The position numbers and the translations under genes are program-made. A DNA stretch of 64,000 nt. It comes from Cytobacillus massiliigabonensis. GTDB taxonomy: Bacteria; Bacillota; Bacilli; Bacillales; Cytobacillaceae. Each line of letters starts with the position of its first letter. The first letter of the stretch is position 1. The stretch spans positions 91,298-155,297 of the forward strand of contig NZ_LT904904.1 of assembly GCF_900199725.1 (NCBI RefSeq). The letters run 5' to 3'. The notes beneath the pieces are model-generated. The model worked only from the letters and a program-made list of their open reading frames with translations. It did not search any database and was not told the origin of the DNA. Below, piece after piece: positions 1-13,124 of the stretch.

Positions 1-1617
<1,617 letters not shown>

Positions 1618-1752
1618 TTGTGAGTTGATTAGCTCATAAATACCTTTTTTTTTAAAAGGCAAAATAATAAACGTTGACGTTTTTTGTTCGTTCAGTTTTC
1701 AAAGAGCAATAGATTAAATAAATTTAACTTCTTTTTCAGAAGCAACTTTATT

Positions 1753-1781
1753 AATATATCATATATTTCTTGAAGAGTCAA
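1753..1781 (-). promoter_or_regulatory. rrn promoter P2 (SigA type)
   Basis: The minus strand reads TTGACT (1776-1781), a 17-bp spacer and TATATT (1753-1758), about 135 bp upstream of the 16S 5' end. Position and quality fit the downstream promoter of a tandem rrn pair. Confidence 0.7.
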
Positions 1782-1824
1782 CAAAGATTTTTTTGTGAAA
1801 TCTTTTCTCTTGCTGACTTGAATA

Positions 1825-1853
1825 AGTATATCAACCTACTATAATAATTGCAA
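1825..1853 (-). promoter_or_regulatory. rrn promoter P1 (SigA type)
   Basis: The minus strand reads TTGCAA (1848-1853), a 17-bp spacer and TATACT (1825-1830). It lies 72 bp upstream of P2, giving the tandem arrangement typical of Bacillus rrn operons. It sits between the terminator of the upstream gene and P2. Confidence 0.65.
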
Positions 1854-1872
1854 GTGTTTTTTTAGTAAATAT

Positions 1873-1904
1873 AAAAATAGACCGTACAAATACGGTCTAT
1901 TTTA
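1873..1904 (-). terminator. Terminator of the HD-GYP-like gene
   Basis: AATAGACCGTA and TACGGTCTATT form an 11-bp stem around a short loop, followed on the minus strand by a T-rich run. The stem includes the TAG stop codon (1897-1899) of the upstream gene, so termination is immediate and separates that gene from the rrn promoters. Confidence 0.8.
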
Positions 1905-2988
1905 GTACTTCTTCTATAAATAATTGGCGATTCTTTTCTAAATGGATAATCTCATCCGTTTGGGTAATTTTCACAAGTGGTCTCGTTGGTGACTTTTCTT
2001 CTATAAAGAGAATTTCTGCTACACGATCATCAGATAATTTTACACTGCTTCCAATTGAAAAGGTCATTATACCTGATCCTATAGCTTGCATTGCAGTAAT
2101 ATCATATTTTCCAAACATATCTTGAAGCATCATCTCTAATACTTTAAACGGTGATTGCTTCCGTCTGTATAATCGGCTGCATGTCATAGCATGAAATGTA
2201 TCAGCAACACCAATGATTTTAGCAAAAATATTAATTTTATTATTTTTCTCTCCTAAAGGATATCCGCTGCCATCTAATCTTTCATGATGCTGTAAAATGC
2301 CAATCTTTGTACTTTCCCTTAAAAGAGAAATATTCTGAACCATTTTATACGAATAGGTTGTATGTTTTTTCATTTCTTCAAATTCCTGTTTTGTTAATGT
2401 AGACTTTTTATTTAAAATAGCTGGTTTAATTTTTGCCATTCCAGCATCAGATAAACATCCCCCAATAGCAAGCTGAACAATGTCACCCTTATTCATTTTA
2501 AGTTTTTTTCCTATAAACGCACTAATAAGTCCCACTGCAACCGCATGTTGATATAAATACTCATCTTGCGTTGATAGGTGGTGCAAGGAGAATAATTCAG
2601 ATGGGGTTACTTCCGACTTTTCTACTAAAGGGATCATGATATTCCTAATCTTTGAAAAATCAATAGGGATACCTGCTTGCCAATTTTTAAATTCCTTCTT
2701 ATAATCTCGGACACCAATTAAAAAGGCATCTTCCAGACTAGCTTCCATTATAGTTGGAACACTTTTTTGCTCAATCCCATCATCATCTAGAATTTCCCTA
2801 GGCTGAAATGGTGAACCATTAACCATCAATTTGTCTACATGAACCTCTCTAATTAAAAAGGCTTTTAATATTCCAATTAATTCATTCGTAATAATTGTCT
2901 TTTTACTAACGATAGGGCGATTTGTCAGACTGTAAATATCCTCCGATAAAATACACCCTTCTAGAAGTTCATTTATATTAACACGCAT
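1897..2988 (-). CDS. HD-GYP-like domain protein with a degenerate HD motif
   Basis: A 363-residue protein. The N-terminal 110 residues contain nothing I recognise. An HD-GYP-type phosphodiesterase domain spans roughly residues 140-320. In known HD-GYP proteins this domain hydrolyses cyclic di-GMP. Here HHERLDGSGYP (the HHE and GYP signatures) is intact and an upstream YQHAVAV histidine is present, but the usual HD pair reads CLSDAGMAK, so the first metal-ligand histidine is replaced by serine. Activity is therefore doubtful and a sensory or binding role is possible. I chose ATG at 2988 because GAGGTG lies 7 nt upstream; a TTG at 3003 overlaps that ribosome binding site. It sits between gyrA and the rrn operon, where related Bacillus species carry a similar gene. 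Confidence 0.85.
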   Translation of the reverse strand: MRVNINELLEGCILSEDIYSLTNRPIVSKKTIITNELIGILKAFLIREVHVDKLMVNGSPFQPREILDDDGIEQKSVPTIMEASLEDAFLIGVRDYKKEFKNWQAGIPIDFSKIRNIMIPLVEKSEVTPSELFSLHHLSTQDEYLYQHAVAVGLISAFIGKKLKMNKGDIVQLAIGGCLSDAGMAKIKPAILNKKSTLTKQEFEEMKKHTTYSYKMVQNISLLRESTKIGILQHHERLDGSGYPLGEKNNKINIFAKIIGVADTFHAMTCSRLYRRKQSPFKVLEMMLQDMFGKYDITAMQAIGSGIMTFSIGSSVKLSDDRVAEILFIEEKSPTRPLVKITQTDEIIHLEKNRQLFIEEVLK

Positions 2989-3042
2989 TTTTTTACACCT
3001 CAAATGTCATGAGTCCTTATTACTATTCTACTCCATTTTAAT

Positions 3043-3074
3043 AAAAAAGAGGAACACTAAATTGTGTTCCTCCT
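3043..3074 (-). terminator. gyrA terminator
   Basis: The minus strand forms GAGGAACAC / GTGTTCCTC around a 6-nt loop followed by six Ts. It starts 9 bases beyond the gyrA stop codon. Confidence 0.85.
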
Positions 3075-3082
3075 CTTTATTA

Positions 3083-5602
3083 TTACTCCTGCTCATTAAC
3101 CTCATCATCTTCAAGGTGTGGATCAGCACTTTCAATTGGCTTTGTTAATTCTTCTTCTGTTTTATCCTCATCTTTTTCAACCTTCGTAACAGTAGCAACA
3201 TATTCATTTTGGCTTTCATCTAAACGAATGAGTCTTACCCCTTGGGTATTACGGCCCATTGTTGAAATATCACTTACTGCCATACGAATAAGGACTCCGC
3301 CAGTTGTAATTAACATTAAATCTTCTTCTCCAGTTACTGCACGCATGGATACAAGATTACCATTCTTCTCAGTTATATTACATGTCTTAATTCCTTTTCC
3401 GCCTCTTCCTTGAATTCGATATTCTTCAGAAGGTGTGCGTTTGCCATAACCATTTTTAGTAACAATTAATATTTGAGAGTTTTCCTCTAAAACTTCCATT
3501 CCGACAACTTCATCATCGCCATTTAAACTAATTCCTTTCACGCCTGTTGCAGTACGCCCCATTGAACGGACATCAGTCTCAGGGAATCGAATAAGCAATC
3601 CATTACTTGTTCCAATAATGATTTCCTTATTGCCATCTGTTAAGCGGACAGAAATTAATTCATCATCTTCTCTTAAATTCAATGCAATTAATCCATTGTT
3701 TCTAATATGAGCGAATGAGCTTAATGGAGAACGTTTGGAAATTCCCATTTTTGTTGTAAAGAATAAGAACCAGTCATCAACAAAATCTTCTACCGGAATG
3801 ATAGCATTTACCCATTCATCCTTCTCAATTCCTAGGAGATTAATGATCGGTATTCCTTTAGCTGTCCTGCTGAATTCAGGAATCTCATACCCTTTCGAAC
3901 GATAAACCTTTCCCTTGTTTGTAAAGAAAAGTATCGTATCGTGGGTACAAGTAGTGATTAAATGCTCGACAAAATCGTCCTCATTCGTTCCCATTCCTTG
4001 AATCCCGCGACCTCCTCGTTTTTGAGAGCGATAGGTCGATACAGGCAGGCGCTTAACATACCCCTTATGAGTCAAAGTGATGACAATATTCTCACGCGGA
4101 ATAAGGTCTTCATCTTCAATTTGCTCAATTCCGCCTGCAACAATTTCCGTGCGGCGCTTATCATTAAATCGTTCCTTAATTTCACTTAATTCTTCACGGA
4201 TAATATCTAGTAGCTTTTCTTCATCTGCTAAAATAGCTTTAAGCTCGCCAATTAGTTTGACTAAGTTAGCATACTCTTCTTCAATTTTTTCACGTTCTAA
4301 TCCAGTCAAACGCTGAAGACGCATATCAAGAATAGCCTGTGCTTGCTTTTCGGATAGATTAAACTTCGTCATCAATCCTTCACGGGCGATATCTGTTGTT
4401 TGAGAGCTGCGGATTAATGCGATGACTTCATCTAAATGATCTAATGCAATACGCAAACCTTCTAGAATGTGAGCACGAGCTTCTGCTTTTCTTAACTCAA
4501 ACTCTGTTCTGCGGCGAATCACAACCTTTTGATGGTTTAAGTAATGAACTAAACATTGCTTTAAGTTTAAAACTTTAGGTTCTCCATCAACTAAGGCAAG
4601 TAAATTAATACCAAAACTTGTTTGTAAAGCTGTTTGCTTATATAAATTATTCAATAAAACATTAGCATTCGCATCTTTACGAACCTCAATAACAATTCTC
4701 ATTCCATCGCGATCTGATTCGTCTCGAAGGTCAGTAATGCCATCAATTTTTTTATCCCTAACAAGCTCAGCAATTCTTTCTATCAATTTCGCTTTGTTCA
4801 CTTGATAAGGAATTTCATTGACAATAATAACTTCCTTGCCGCTTGGCTTTTGCTCAATTTCTACCTTCGCTCTTATAGTAATAGAGCCTCTTCCAGTTTC
4901 ATAAGCTTTACGAATACCGCTGCGCCCCAAAATAATACCTGCAGTTGGAAAATCCGGCCCAGGAATAATATCCATTAACTCTTGAATAGTAATTTCGGGA
5001 TCCTTACTTACTGCTAAGACACCGTCGATTACTTCTCCAAGCTGATGTGGAGGAATATTTGTTGCCATTCCTACTGCAATTCCTGACGTTCCATTAACTA
5101 ATAAATTAGGAAAACGTGCAGGAAGAACAACAGGTTCTTTTTCTTCTCCATCATAGTTATCTTGATAATCAATCGTATCTTTATTAATATCTCGCAGAAG
5201 CTCCATTGAAATTTTAGACATCCGAGCTTCTGTATAACGCATTGCCGCAGCATCATCCCCATCAACAGAACCAAAGTTTCCATGTCCATCTACGAGCATA
5301 TAGCGATAGTTAAAATCCTGTGCCATCCGGACCATTGTTTCATATACCGCTGAATCGCCATGAGGATGGTATTTACCAATAACATCCCCGACAATACGAG
5401 CGGACTTTTTAAATGGTTTATCTGAATGCATTCCAAGGTCATGCATTGAATATAAGATTCGACGGTGAACCGGCTTTAAACCGTCACGAACATCAGGTAA
5501 TGCACGCGATACAATTACACTCATCGCATAATCAAGAAATGACTCACGCATTTCTGTGCTTATATTTCTTTCTTTTATCTGAGACTTCGGAGTTTCGGCC
5601 AT
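3083..5602 (-). CDS. gyrA: DNA gyrase subunit A
   Basis: An 839-residue GyrA, the normal Bacillus length. It is the breakage-rejoining subunit of gyrase (A2B2), which introduces negative supercoils. The active-site tyrosine is Tyr123 ([10 protein letters not shown]). The quinolone-resistance region reads [10 protein letters not shown] with Ser84 and Glu88, the usual sensitive-type residues. The C-terminal half carries repeated beta-pinwheel blades, including a GyrA-box-like QKRGGRGI near residue 530, and ends in an acidic tail. ATG at 5602 is preceded by AAGGGAGG. It lies 110 bp downstream of gyrB; a hairpin between them suggests partial termination and possibly a separate promoter. Confidence 0.98.
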   Translation of the reverse strand: MAETPKSQIKERNISTEMRESFLDYAMSVIVSRALPDVRDGLKPVHRRILYSMHDLGMHSDKPFKKSARIVGDVIGKYHPHGDSAVYETMVRMAQDFNYRYMLVDGHGNFGSVDGDDAAAMRYTEARMSKISMELLRDINKDTIDYQDNYDGEEKEPVVLPARFPNLLVNGTSGIAVGMATNIPPHQLGEVIDGVLAVSKDPEITIQELMDIIPGPDFPTAGIILGRSGIRKAYETGRGSITIRAKVEIEQKPSGKEVIIVNEIPYQVNKAKLIERIAELVRDKKIDGITDLRDESDRDGMRIVIEVRKDANANVLLNNLYKQTALQTSFGINLLALVDGEPKVLNLKQCLVHYLNHQKVVIRRRTEFELRKAEARAHILEGLRIALDHLDEVIALIRSSQTTDIAREGLMTKFNLSEKQAQAILDMRLQRLTGLEREKIEEEYANLVKLIGELKAILADEEKLLDIIREELSEIKERFNDKRRTEIVAGGIEQIEDEDLIPRENIVITLTHKGYVKRLPVSTYRSQKRGGRGIQGMGTNEDDFVEHLITTCTHDTILFFTNKGKVYRSKGYEIPEFSRTAKGIPIINLLGIEKDEWVNAIIPVEDFVDDWFLFFTTKMGISKRSPLSSFAHIRNNGLIALNLREDDELISVRLTDGNKEIIIGTSNGLLIRFPETDVRSMGRTATGVKGISLNGDDEVVGMEVLEENSQILIVTKNGYGKRTPSEEYRIQGRGGKGIKTCNITEKNGNLVSMRAVTGEEDLMLITTGGVLIRMAVSDISTMGRNTQGVRLIRLDESQNEYVATVTKVEKDEDKTEEELTKPIESADPHLEDDEVNEQE

Positions 5603-5670
5603 TTAAAGAACCTCCCTTATAAGTGAAACTTCCAGCATGTTTATATGCTTATCATTAGGCTTTTCTATGT

Positions 5671-5705
5671 AAAACCAGGATAGAATAATCCTGAGTCTAT
5701 CCTGG
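5671..5705 (-). terminator. Hairpin terminator between gyrB and gyrA
   Basis: CCAGGATAGA and TCTATCCTGG form a 10-bp stem just after the gyrB stop, followed on the minus strand by TTTT. The T run is short, so it may be only partly efficient or an attenuator between the two gyrase genes. Confidence 0.6.
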
Positions 5706-5712
5706 CATCCTA

Positions 5713-7650
<1,938 letters not shown>

Positions 7651-7744
7651 CTACACTTTCATTATGCATAACTTACAAATCAATCATCTATATAAAAGCT
7701 GACGTTTAATGTCAGGTTATTTTTATTACTAGCTTCTTATTATT

Positions 7745-7993
7745 TTAGTAATCGTGGGTAACTGATTGTTTCGTGCGTCTTTTTAATGTTCCTGAAGCTA
7801 GTGGGGAAAAATAGACTTTCTTTGAAGTGATTACTACTGATTTAAAAGACCCTTTAGAAAGATTTACAACAGAATCATTCTGGCATTCTAAAAACTCTTC
7901 TATGTACTTAGAAGAGTTGACACTTTCTTTATCTAAAATTGCAATGATATCCTTTGAACGAACTAAAATATCTTCTCCGACATGGATATACAA
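7745..7993 (-). CDS. remB: Extracellular matrix regulator RemB (DUF370 family)
   Basis: An 82-residue DUF370-family protein matching B. subtilis RemB (YaaB) in start (MYIHVGEDILV), length and the YFSPLASGTLKRR segment. In B. subtilis RemA and RemB promote biofilm matrix gene expression; RemA forms DNA-binding rings. The start codon is TTG at 7993, with GAGGTG 5 nt upstream; the next in-frame start would cut the conserved N-terminus. It begins 9 bp after the recF stop and is probably co-transcribed with it. Confidence 0.9.
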   Translation of the reverse strand: MYIHVGEDILVRSKDIIAILDKESVNSSKYIEEFLECQNDSVVNLSKGSFKSVVITSKKVYFSPLASGTLKRRTKQSVTHDY

Positions 7994-8002
7994 ACACTCA
8001 CC

Positions 8003-9121
8003 TCATTGAATCTTAGTTATACCGCCAGCTTTAACATTAAATGCAGCTGCCTCTTTTAATGTTTGGTGATCAATTCCATCGACACTCGTTGTTGTTACAA
8101 AGGTTTGGACTTTCCCTTGTATTGTATTTAATAAATGGGACTGACGGTAGTCATCCAATTCAGAAAGAACGTCGTCAAGAAGAAGAATCGGATACTCACC
8201 AATTTCTGAATGAATGAGTTCAATCTCTGCCAGCTTAACAGATAAAGCGGTTGTCCTTTGCTGCCCCTGTGACCCAAATGTTTGAACATCCCGGCCATTC
8301 ACATAAAAAAGAAGATCATCCCGATGTGGTCCAAATAGAGTAGTTCCGCGTTCTATCTCTCTATTTTTCATTTTAGCAAATTTTTCCTCATATACATTTA
8401 TCATTTTCGACAATTCTTGCTGTTCTGATACATCTGCTGACGGCTTGTACTCTATTTTCAGCGTTTCCAATCCCCTAGATATGCCCTCATGGATCGGCAT
8501 CGCCCATTTCTCCAGCATCCTCAGAAATTCAAATCGCTTAGATACAATCTTCACGGCAGTATGAATAAACTGCTCTGTCAAGATTTCAAGCATCGTATGA
8601 TCAGTTTGTTTTTTTATTTGCAGCTGTTTTAAATAATGATTGCGCTGTTGTAATGTTTTTTGGTATTGGCTGATATCATGCAAATAAACAGGTGATACTT
8701 GGCCAATTTCCATGTCAATAAAACGGCGTCTTACTTGTGGACTGCCTTTTACGAGATGAAGATCTTCTGGAGCAAACATAACAACGTTCATATTTCCTAC
8801 ATATTGACTTAGCTTTTTCTGTTCAATGTGGTTACATTTAGCCTTTTTCCCTTTTTTAGAAATCACTAGTTGCATAGGCAATGAACCATAATTTTTTTGT
8901 ATCCGTCCTTCTATTTTAGCATACTCTTGATCCCAGCGTATAAGATCTTTATCATTTGATGTTCGATGAGATTTCGCCATGGCTAACACATAGATGGATT
9001 CCATCACGTTTGTTTTCCCTTGAGCATTCTCACCTAGTATAACGTTAACTTTATTTTCGAAGTGCACCTCTAAATCTTCATAATTGCGATAGTTTTTCAA
9101 AAGTAATTGCTCTATGTGCAT
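8003..9121 (-). CDS. recF: DNA replication/repair protein RecF
   Basis: A 372-residue SMC-like ABC ATPase that loads RecA at single-strand gaps. The Walker A motif is GENAQGKTN (residues about 31-39). The ABC signature appears as [13 protein letters not shown] and Walker B as [11 protein letters not shown]. Length matches B. subtilis RecF. ATG at 9121 has AAGGAT 9 nt upstream. It lies in the yaaA-recF-remB-gyrB order. Confidence 0.97.
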   Translation of the reverse strand: MHIEQLLLKNYRNYEDLEVHFENKVNVILGENAQGKTNVMESIYVLAMAKSHRTSNDKDLIRWDQEYAKIEGRIQKNYGSLPMQLVISKKGKKAKCNHIEQKKLSQYVGNMNVVMFAPEDLHLVKGSPQVRRRFIDMEIGQVSPVYLHDISQYQKTLQQRNHYLKQLQIKKQTDHTMLEILTEQFIHTAVKIVSKRFEFLRMLEKWAMPIHEGISRGLETLKIEYKPSADVSEQQELSKMINVYEEKFAKMKNREIERGTTLFGPHRDDLLFYVNGRDVQTFGSQGQQRTTALSVKLAEIELIHSEIGEYPILLLDDVLSELDDYRQSHLLNTIQGKVQTFVTTTSVDGIDHQTLKEAAAFNVKAGGITKIQ

Positions 9122-9207
9122 AGACGCTACATCCTTTTAGCTTTTTAAAGCTTCAGTCAATTGCTTTATTTAATTAAAACTAAACTTTTCACTTCAGAAA
9201 AAGTTTA

Positions 9208-9420
9208 TTAAATAATTTCAAAGGAACCATAATTAGGAATATCAATTTTATCCCCTACACGAAGCTTTCTTCCTCTTCTTTGATCCTGCTCTCCATTAAC
9301 AAATACCTCATATTCACTTAAAAACCACTTCGCCATTCCACCTGTTTGGATTACATCCGAAGCCTTTAAGAATTGCCCTAATGTTATATATTCAGAATCA
9401 ATTTTAATTTTCGTCATCAT
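9208..9420 (-). CDS. yaaA: S4 domain-containing protein YaaA
   Basis: A 70-residue protein made almost entirely of one S4 RNA-binding domain (VNGEQDQRRGRKLRVGDKI). In Bacillus it is always found between dnaN and recF; B. subtilis YaaA has been linked to ribosome assembly. Two consecutive ATG codons (9420 and 9417) follow GAGTGA, and either could start translation. A strong terminator separates it from dnaN, so it probably heads the recF-remB operon. Confidence 0.93.
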   Translation of the reverse strand: MMTKIKIDSEYITLGQFLKASDVIQTGGMAKWFLSEYEVFVNGEQDQRRGRKLRVGDKIDIPNYGSFEII

Positions 9421-9506
9421 TTCACTCTTTCTTCATCTAAAAATAGCCTCTAATACTTTATTCTACTAAATAACTGATTAATATTCAAAGGTAACCTTAT
9501 TAAATT

Positions 9507-9539
9507 AAAAAGCTACCCGCAACACACGAGCAGCTTTTT
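9507..9539 (-). terminator. dnaN terminator
   Basis: The minus strand forms a 13-bp stem (AAAAAGCTGCTCG with CGGGTAGCTTTTT, including G-U pairs) closed by a 7-nt loop and ending in T5. It starts 9 nt after the dnaN stop and ends the dnaA-dnaN operon before yaaA. Confidence 0.85.
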
Positions 9540-9547
9540 AATTTATC

Positions 9548-10684
9548 TTAATATGTTCGAACAGGCAAAATTAATTGAAGAATTGAATCATCATTGATTG
9601 GCCGTATGACAAATGGTCTCATCGCACCTGTAAAACTTATCGTAATTTCTGATCCTTCAAGTGTCTTTAATGCATCCATCATAAATTTAGCACTAAAAGA
9701 TATTTTTAATTCTTCTCCTTCAATCGATTGGCTTTGAAGTTCTTCAACTACATTACCAATTTCAGGTGTATTTGAAGAAATTTCAATGATTCCATCTTGA
9801 ATAGTTGTAAATTTAACGACATTATTTCTTCCTTCTCTGGCAAGCAGCGAAGCACGGTCAATCGCATGTAAGAAATCCTTTGTATTGACGACAATATTCG
9901 TCTTGCTTTCATTCGGAATTAATTTTGAAGTATCAGGATAATTGCCCTCTAATAATCTTGAGAAAAATAAGAGATTTTTTGCTTTAAATAAAACTTGGTT
10001 TTCTGTAATAACAATGTCAATTAAATCATTGTTGTCATCTAGAATTTTACTTAGCTCACCTAAGCTTTTCCCTGGAATTACCACATTATAGCTTTCATCC
10101 GCTTCTGTCTCAATTTTTGCTTTTCTCAATGCTAGTCGATGGCTATCTGTTGCAACACAGGTTAATTCACCATTTCCAACCTTCCAGTTTACACCTGTCA
10201 AGATGGGGCGTGTTTCTGAGGTGGACACTGAGAATACCGTTTGTCTAATCATAGCCTTTAATAAATCTGTTGGGATTTTAAAAATATTTTCTTCTTTAAT
10301 TTGCGGCAAATGTGGATATTCATCAGCATCTAAGCCGTTCAGTTTAAATTCAGATTTTCCTGAACGGATAACAGTTTGCAATTGATTTTCAACATGAATC
10401 TCAACTGTATCTGTAGGCAATTTTTTTACAATCTCACTAAAGAATTTGGCTTGAAGAACAATGGCTCCTGGTTGTTTAATTTCTGCAATTTCATCTCCAG
10501 CTTCTTCTTTAGGGATAAAAGATTCAATTGAAATGTCTGAATCACTGCCCGTTAATGTTACTCCATCAGTAGTCGCAACAATTTTGATTCCCGTTAAAAT
10601 AGGGATTGTTGTTCTGCTTGTCACAGCTTTCATAACATCTTGAACACTTTGAACTAAACGATCCCGTTGGATTATGAATCTCAT
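9548..10684 (-). CDS. dnaN: DNA polymerase III sliding clamp (beta subunit)
   Basis: A 378-residue beta clamp with three tandem clamp domains (about residues 1-125, 126-250 and 251-378) and the conserved C-terminus LILPVRTY. Dimers encircle DNA and tether polymerases and other clamp-binding proteins. Length and sequence match B. subtilis DnaN. It is second in the dnaA-dnaN operon; the 175-bp gap to dnaA is part of oriC. Confidence 0.98.
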   Translation of the reverse strand: MRFIIQRDRLVQSVQDVMKAVTSRTTIPILTGIKIVATTDGVTLTGSDSDISIESFIPKEEAGDEIAEIKQPGAIVLQAKFFSEIVKKLPTDTVEIHVENQLQTVIRSGKSEFKLNGLDADEYPHLPQIKEENIFKIPTDLLKAMIRQTVFSVSTSETRPILTGVNWKVGNGELTCVATDSHRLALRKAKIETEADESYNVVIPGKSLGELSKILDDNNDLIDIVITENQVLFKAKNLLFFSRLLEGNYPDTSKLIPNESKTNIVVNTKDFLHAIDRASLLAREGRNNVVKFTTIQDGIIEISSNTPEIGNVVEELQSQSIEGEELKISFSAKFMMDALKTLEGSEITISFTGAMRPFVIRPINDDSILQLILPVRTY

Positions 10685-10859
10685 TTTTTTAATCCTCCGA
10701 TATAATTTTTTATGGTGTATAGTTATATATTTTCTTTTAAAAAAATAATAGAAGTACTAGTAGGTCTTGTTGATATGTGGATAACTCTGTTTATTGAATG
10801 GAAACACAGCCTATCCACATGTGGACAGACTGTGTGTAAGCGGAATAGAGTTATTCACA
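10685..10859. other. oriC: oriC right half: dnaA-dnaN intergenic with DnaA boxes, DnaA-trio and AT-rich unwinding region
   Basis: This gap holds DnaA boxes at 10776-10784 (TGTGGATAA, perfect), 10811-10819 (CTATCCACA), 10820-10828 (TGTGGACAG) and 10851-10859 (TTATTCACA, touching the dnaA stop). Next to the perfect box, 10746-10763 reads as six in-phase triplets TAA TAG AAG TAC TAG TAG. This resembles the DnaA-trio element that in B. subtilis guides DnaA onto single strands. Beyond it, 10705-10750 is almost pure A+T. In B. subtilis the duplex melts on this side of dnaA. The box positions are seen; the unwinding role is inferred. Confidence 0.85.
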
Positions 10860-12206
10860 TTATACTTTTAGAATTTCATGAATTTCTCTCAGCTGTTTCT
10901 GGAATTGAGTATCTGTTTGGACTAGCTTAGAAATTTTCTCATGGGCATGAATAACAGTTGTATGATCCCTTCCTCCGAATTCTTCACCAATCTTAGGCAG
11001 TGAAAAATCCGTTAATTCCCTTGATAGATACATAGCAATTTGTCGTGGGAAAGCAACTGATTTCGTTCTCTTCTTTGCCTTAAAGTCCTCAAGCTTTACA
11101 TTATAATGCTCTCCTACAACTCTCTGAATATCATGAATGGTAATTACTTTCGGTTTGGAGCTAGGAATGATATCTTTTAGCGCTTCAGCAGCTAAATCAG
11201 CATTTATGTCTTTATTTATTAAGGAGGAATAAGCTACTACTCTTATAAGTGCTCCTTCTAATTCACGGATATTTGAATCAATTTGATTAGCAATATAAAG
11301 CATCACTTCATTTGGAATATCCAGACCTTCCGCTTTAGCCTTTTTTCGAAGAATAGCAATTCTTGTTTCAAGATCTGGAGGAGTAATGTCGGTAATAAGA
11401 CCCCATTCAAATCGAGAACGAAGCCGATCTTCAAGTGTTGGAATTTCCTTTGGAGGCCGGTCACTTGAAATGACAATTTGCTTGCTTTCTTCGTGCAATG
11501 TATTAAAAGTATGGAAAAATTCCTCTTGTGTAGATTCTTTTCCCGCTAAAAACTGAATATCATCAATTAGAAGTACATCTACTTTACGGTATTTATTTCG
11601 GAAATCAATCGCTTTATTATCACGAATGGAGTTAATAAATTCGTTTGTGAATTTTTCCGATGATAAATAAACAACCTTTGCAGACGGGTTATGATCTAAA
11701 ACGTAATGTCCGATTGCGTGCATTAAATGTGTCTTTCCTAAACCTACTCCTCCATATATAAATAAAGGATTGTAAGCTTTTGCTGGTGCTTCAGCGACAG
11801 CAAGAGATGCAGCATGTGCAAATCTATTTCCTGAACCTATAACAAAAGTATCAAACGTATTCTTTTGATTAAGCATAATGGAAGGCAGTTCTGGCTGCTC
11901 CTCTTCTTTTTTCCCTTTCTTTGGCGGATTAGGAAAATCCATATCATTTTCAGCCTGATTTTGCGGGATTATAAACTTTACTCCTAATTCTTCTCCAGTT
12001 ATTTCATAGACAATTTCTGAGATCAGTTTGGAGTAACGCTCTTCAAGCCAATCACGGGCAAAATCATTTGGAACTGTAATGACTAAAGTATCGCCTTGAA
12101 GGGCGTGAGCTTTTGTTGATTTTAACCATGTCTCATAACTTGGTTTGCTTATTTTTTTCTCGATCTTAGCAAGAGCATTATTCCAAAGATCCGATATATT
12201 CTCCAA
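10860..12206 (-). CDS. dnaA: Chromosomal replication initiator DnaA
   Basis: A 448-residue AAA+ initiator. Domain I covers residues 1 to about 80, and a short lysine/glutamate-rich domain II linker follows. Domain III has Walker [10 protein letters not shown] and Walker [10 protein letters not shown]. Domain IV has the DnaA signature [15 protein letters not shown] for DnaA-box binding. The start is TTG at 12206, with AGGAGGG about 7 nt upstream; an ATG nearby is out of frame. DnaA boxes lie both upstream and downstream, so autoregulation is expected. Transcription is leftward, first in dnaA-dnaN. Confidence 0.98.
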   Translation of the reverse strand: MENISDLWNNALAKIEKKISKPSYETWLKSTKAHALQGDTLVITVPNDFARDWLEERYSKLISEIVYEITGEELGVKFIIPQNQAENDMDFPNPPKKGKKEEEQPELPSIMLNQKNTFDTFVIGSGNRFAHAASLAVAEAPAKAYNPLFIYGGVGLGKTHLMHAIGHYVLDHNPSAKVVYLSSEKFTNEFINSIRDNKAIDFRNKYRKVDVLLIDDIQFLAGKESTQEEFFHTFNTLHEESKQIVISSDRPPKEIPTLEDRLRSRFEWGLITDITPPDLETRIAILRKKAKAEGLDIPNEVMLYIANQIDSNIRELEGALIRVVAYSSLINKDINADLAAEALKDIIPSSKPKVITIHDIQRVVGEHYNVKLEDFKAKKRTKSVAFPRQIAMYLSRELTDFSLPKIGEEFGGRDHTTVIHAHEKISKLVQTDTQFQKQLREIHEILKV

Positions 12207-12255
12207 CCATTGTCCCTCCTTTTGCCTTTATTGATGCTGCTAAATTCCGCATTAA

Positions 12256-12290
12256 AAATATAGGTTATACAAGCCGTACAACCTATATTT
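12256..12290 (-). other. Inverted repeat in the dnaA leader
   Basis: AAATATAGGTT (12256-12266) and AACCTATATTT (12280-12290) form a perfect 11-bp stem with a 13-nt loop, about 30 bp upstream of the dnaA ribosome binding site. It would lie in the dnaA 5' untranslated RNA. It lacks a T tract, so it is not a simple terminator. Function unknown; it may be an mRNA structure or a dimeric protein's operator. Confidence 0.6.
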
Positions 12291-12381
12291 AGTAGAACAT
12301 CTTTATGTTTTGAGTCTTGCTTCATTCTTGTTTAACACTAAAGCTAGTGAGCTTATTTATTAGAATCTATCGAAACGAAAA

Positions 12382-12700
12382 TGTGGAAAAATATATAATA
12401 AGGAAGTAAAGTAGGGTTTCGACAATATCCACTACTTGTGGACAACGTTTTACAAGCTGTTTGAATAAACTGTCCACATAATATCCACAATCTGTGGATA
12501 AAGGAGTTATACACAATAAATTATCAAGAGTGAAAACACAATTATGATAACAGATAATACTAGGAGGTGCAACGGTTTTTCAGATATTATCCACAAGCAT
12601 AACATATTGGGCATAAAAATTGTCCACATGATAGGATTATGTGAAAAAGCTGTCAATATGTGTTGTGGATAATGAAAAAACTGTCGAAAATTTATCCACA
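12382..12700. other. oriC: oriC left half: DnaA-box cluster between rpmH and dnaA
   Basis: Perfect 9-mers (TTATCCACA or its complement) lie at 12493-12501, 12587-12595, 12664-12672 and 12692-12700. One-mismatch boxes lie at 12437-12445, 12481-12489, 12507-12515 and 12620-12628. Weaker ones are at 12382-12390, 12425-12433 and 12470-12478. Orientation is mixed. This corresponds to the incA/incB part of the Bacillus origin and must also contain the dnaA promoter. A possible TTGTCG / TATTAT pair on the minus strand near 12395-12425 has a poor 19-bp spacing, so I do not call it. Confidence 0.93.
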
Positions 12701-12844
12701 AGCTGTAATGGCAATATTCCCTTGGAGAAATTTACTTTATTAAAATATAAATTTTTGAGTGACAGATTGCAGAAAAAAGGGTAAACTCTCCTAGTAGATC
12801 TTTTCAAATTTCAAATAAATATTTTCAGCTTCTTCAATCAAGAG

Positions 12845-12874
12845 TTGACAATTTTCTAGTAGCATCTTTATAAT
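12845..12874 (+). promoter_or_regulatory. SigA promoter of rpmH
   Basis: TTGACA (12845-12850), an 18-bp spacer and TATAAT (12869-12874) lie 47 bp upstream of the rpmH start. Both hexamers are perfect consensus. Firing rightwards from the origin, it should also serve rnpA-yidC-jag to the extent that the rpmH terminator is read through. Confidence 0.85.
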
Positions 12875-12920
12875 AGTTAAGACTGTCTTTAGCAGCTATT
12901 CCTCAGGGAGGTGTCATATA

Positions 12921-13055
12921 ATGAAAAGAACTTACCAACCAAGTAAGCGTAAAAGAAGTAAAGTTCATGGATTCCGTAGTCGTATGAGTACGCCTAACGG
13001 ACGTAATGTACTTGCTCGTCGTCGTCGTAAAGGAAGAAAAGTATTATCTGCTTAG
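12921..13055 (+). CDS. rpmH: 50S ribosomal protein L34
   Basis: A 44-residue, strongly basic protein beginning [19 protein letters not shown] and ending KGRKVLSA, the standard L34. It is a 50S subunit component. ATG at 12921 follows AGGGAGG. It is the first gene to the right of oriC, as in nearly all Bacillaceae, and is followed by a strong terminator. Confidence 0.97.
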   Translation: MKRTYQPSKRKRSKVHGFRSRMSTPNGRNVLARRRRKGRKVLSA

Positions 13056-13083
13056 ACCACTGAAACGTCAGTGGTCTTTTTTT
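13055..13083 (+). terminator. rpmH terminator
   Basis: GACCACTGA and TCAGTGGTC form a 9-bp stem with an AACG loop and seven Ts. It overlaps the last base of the rpmH stop codon. Confidence 0.9.
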
Positions 13084-13124
13084 CCATAATCATAGAAATT
13101 TGTATTGGATTAAAGGTGGTGTAA

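Noticed and set aside
7660-7720. A gyrB promoter (CTGACA / TATAGA) with a small CTGAC..GTCAG inverted repeat
   Set aside because: The match is plausible but weak, and gyrB may be transcribed from upstream with recF-remB.
12290-12430. A dnaA promoter at TTGTCG / TATTAT on the minus strand
   Set aside because: The 19-bp spacing and weak -35 make it too uncertain to call.
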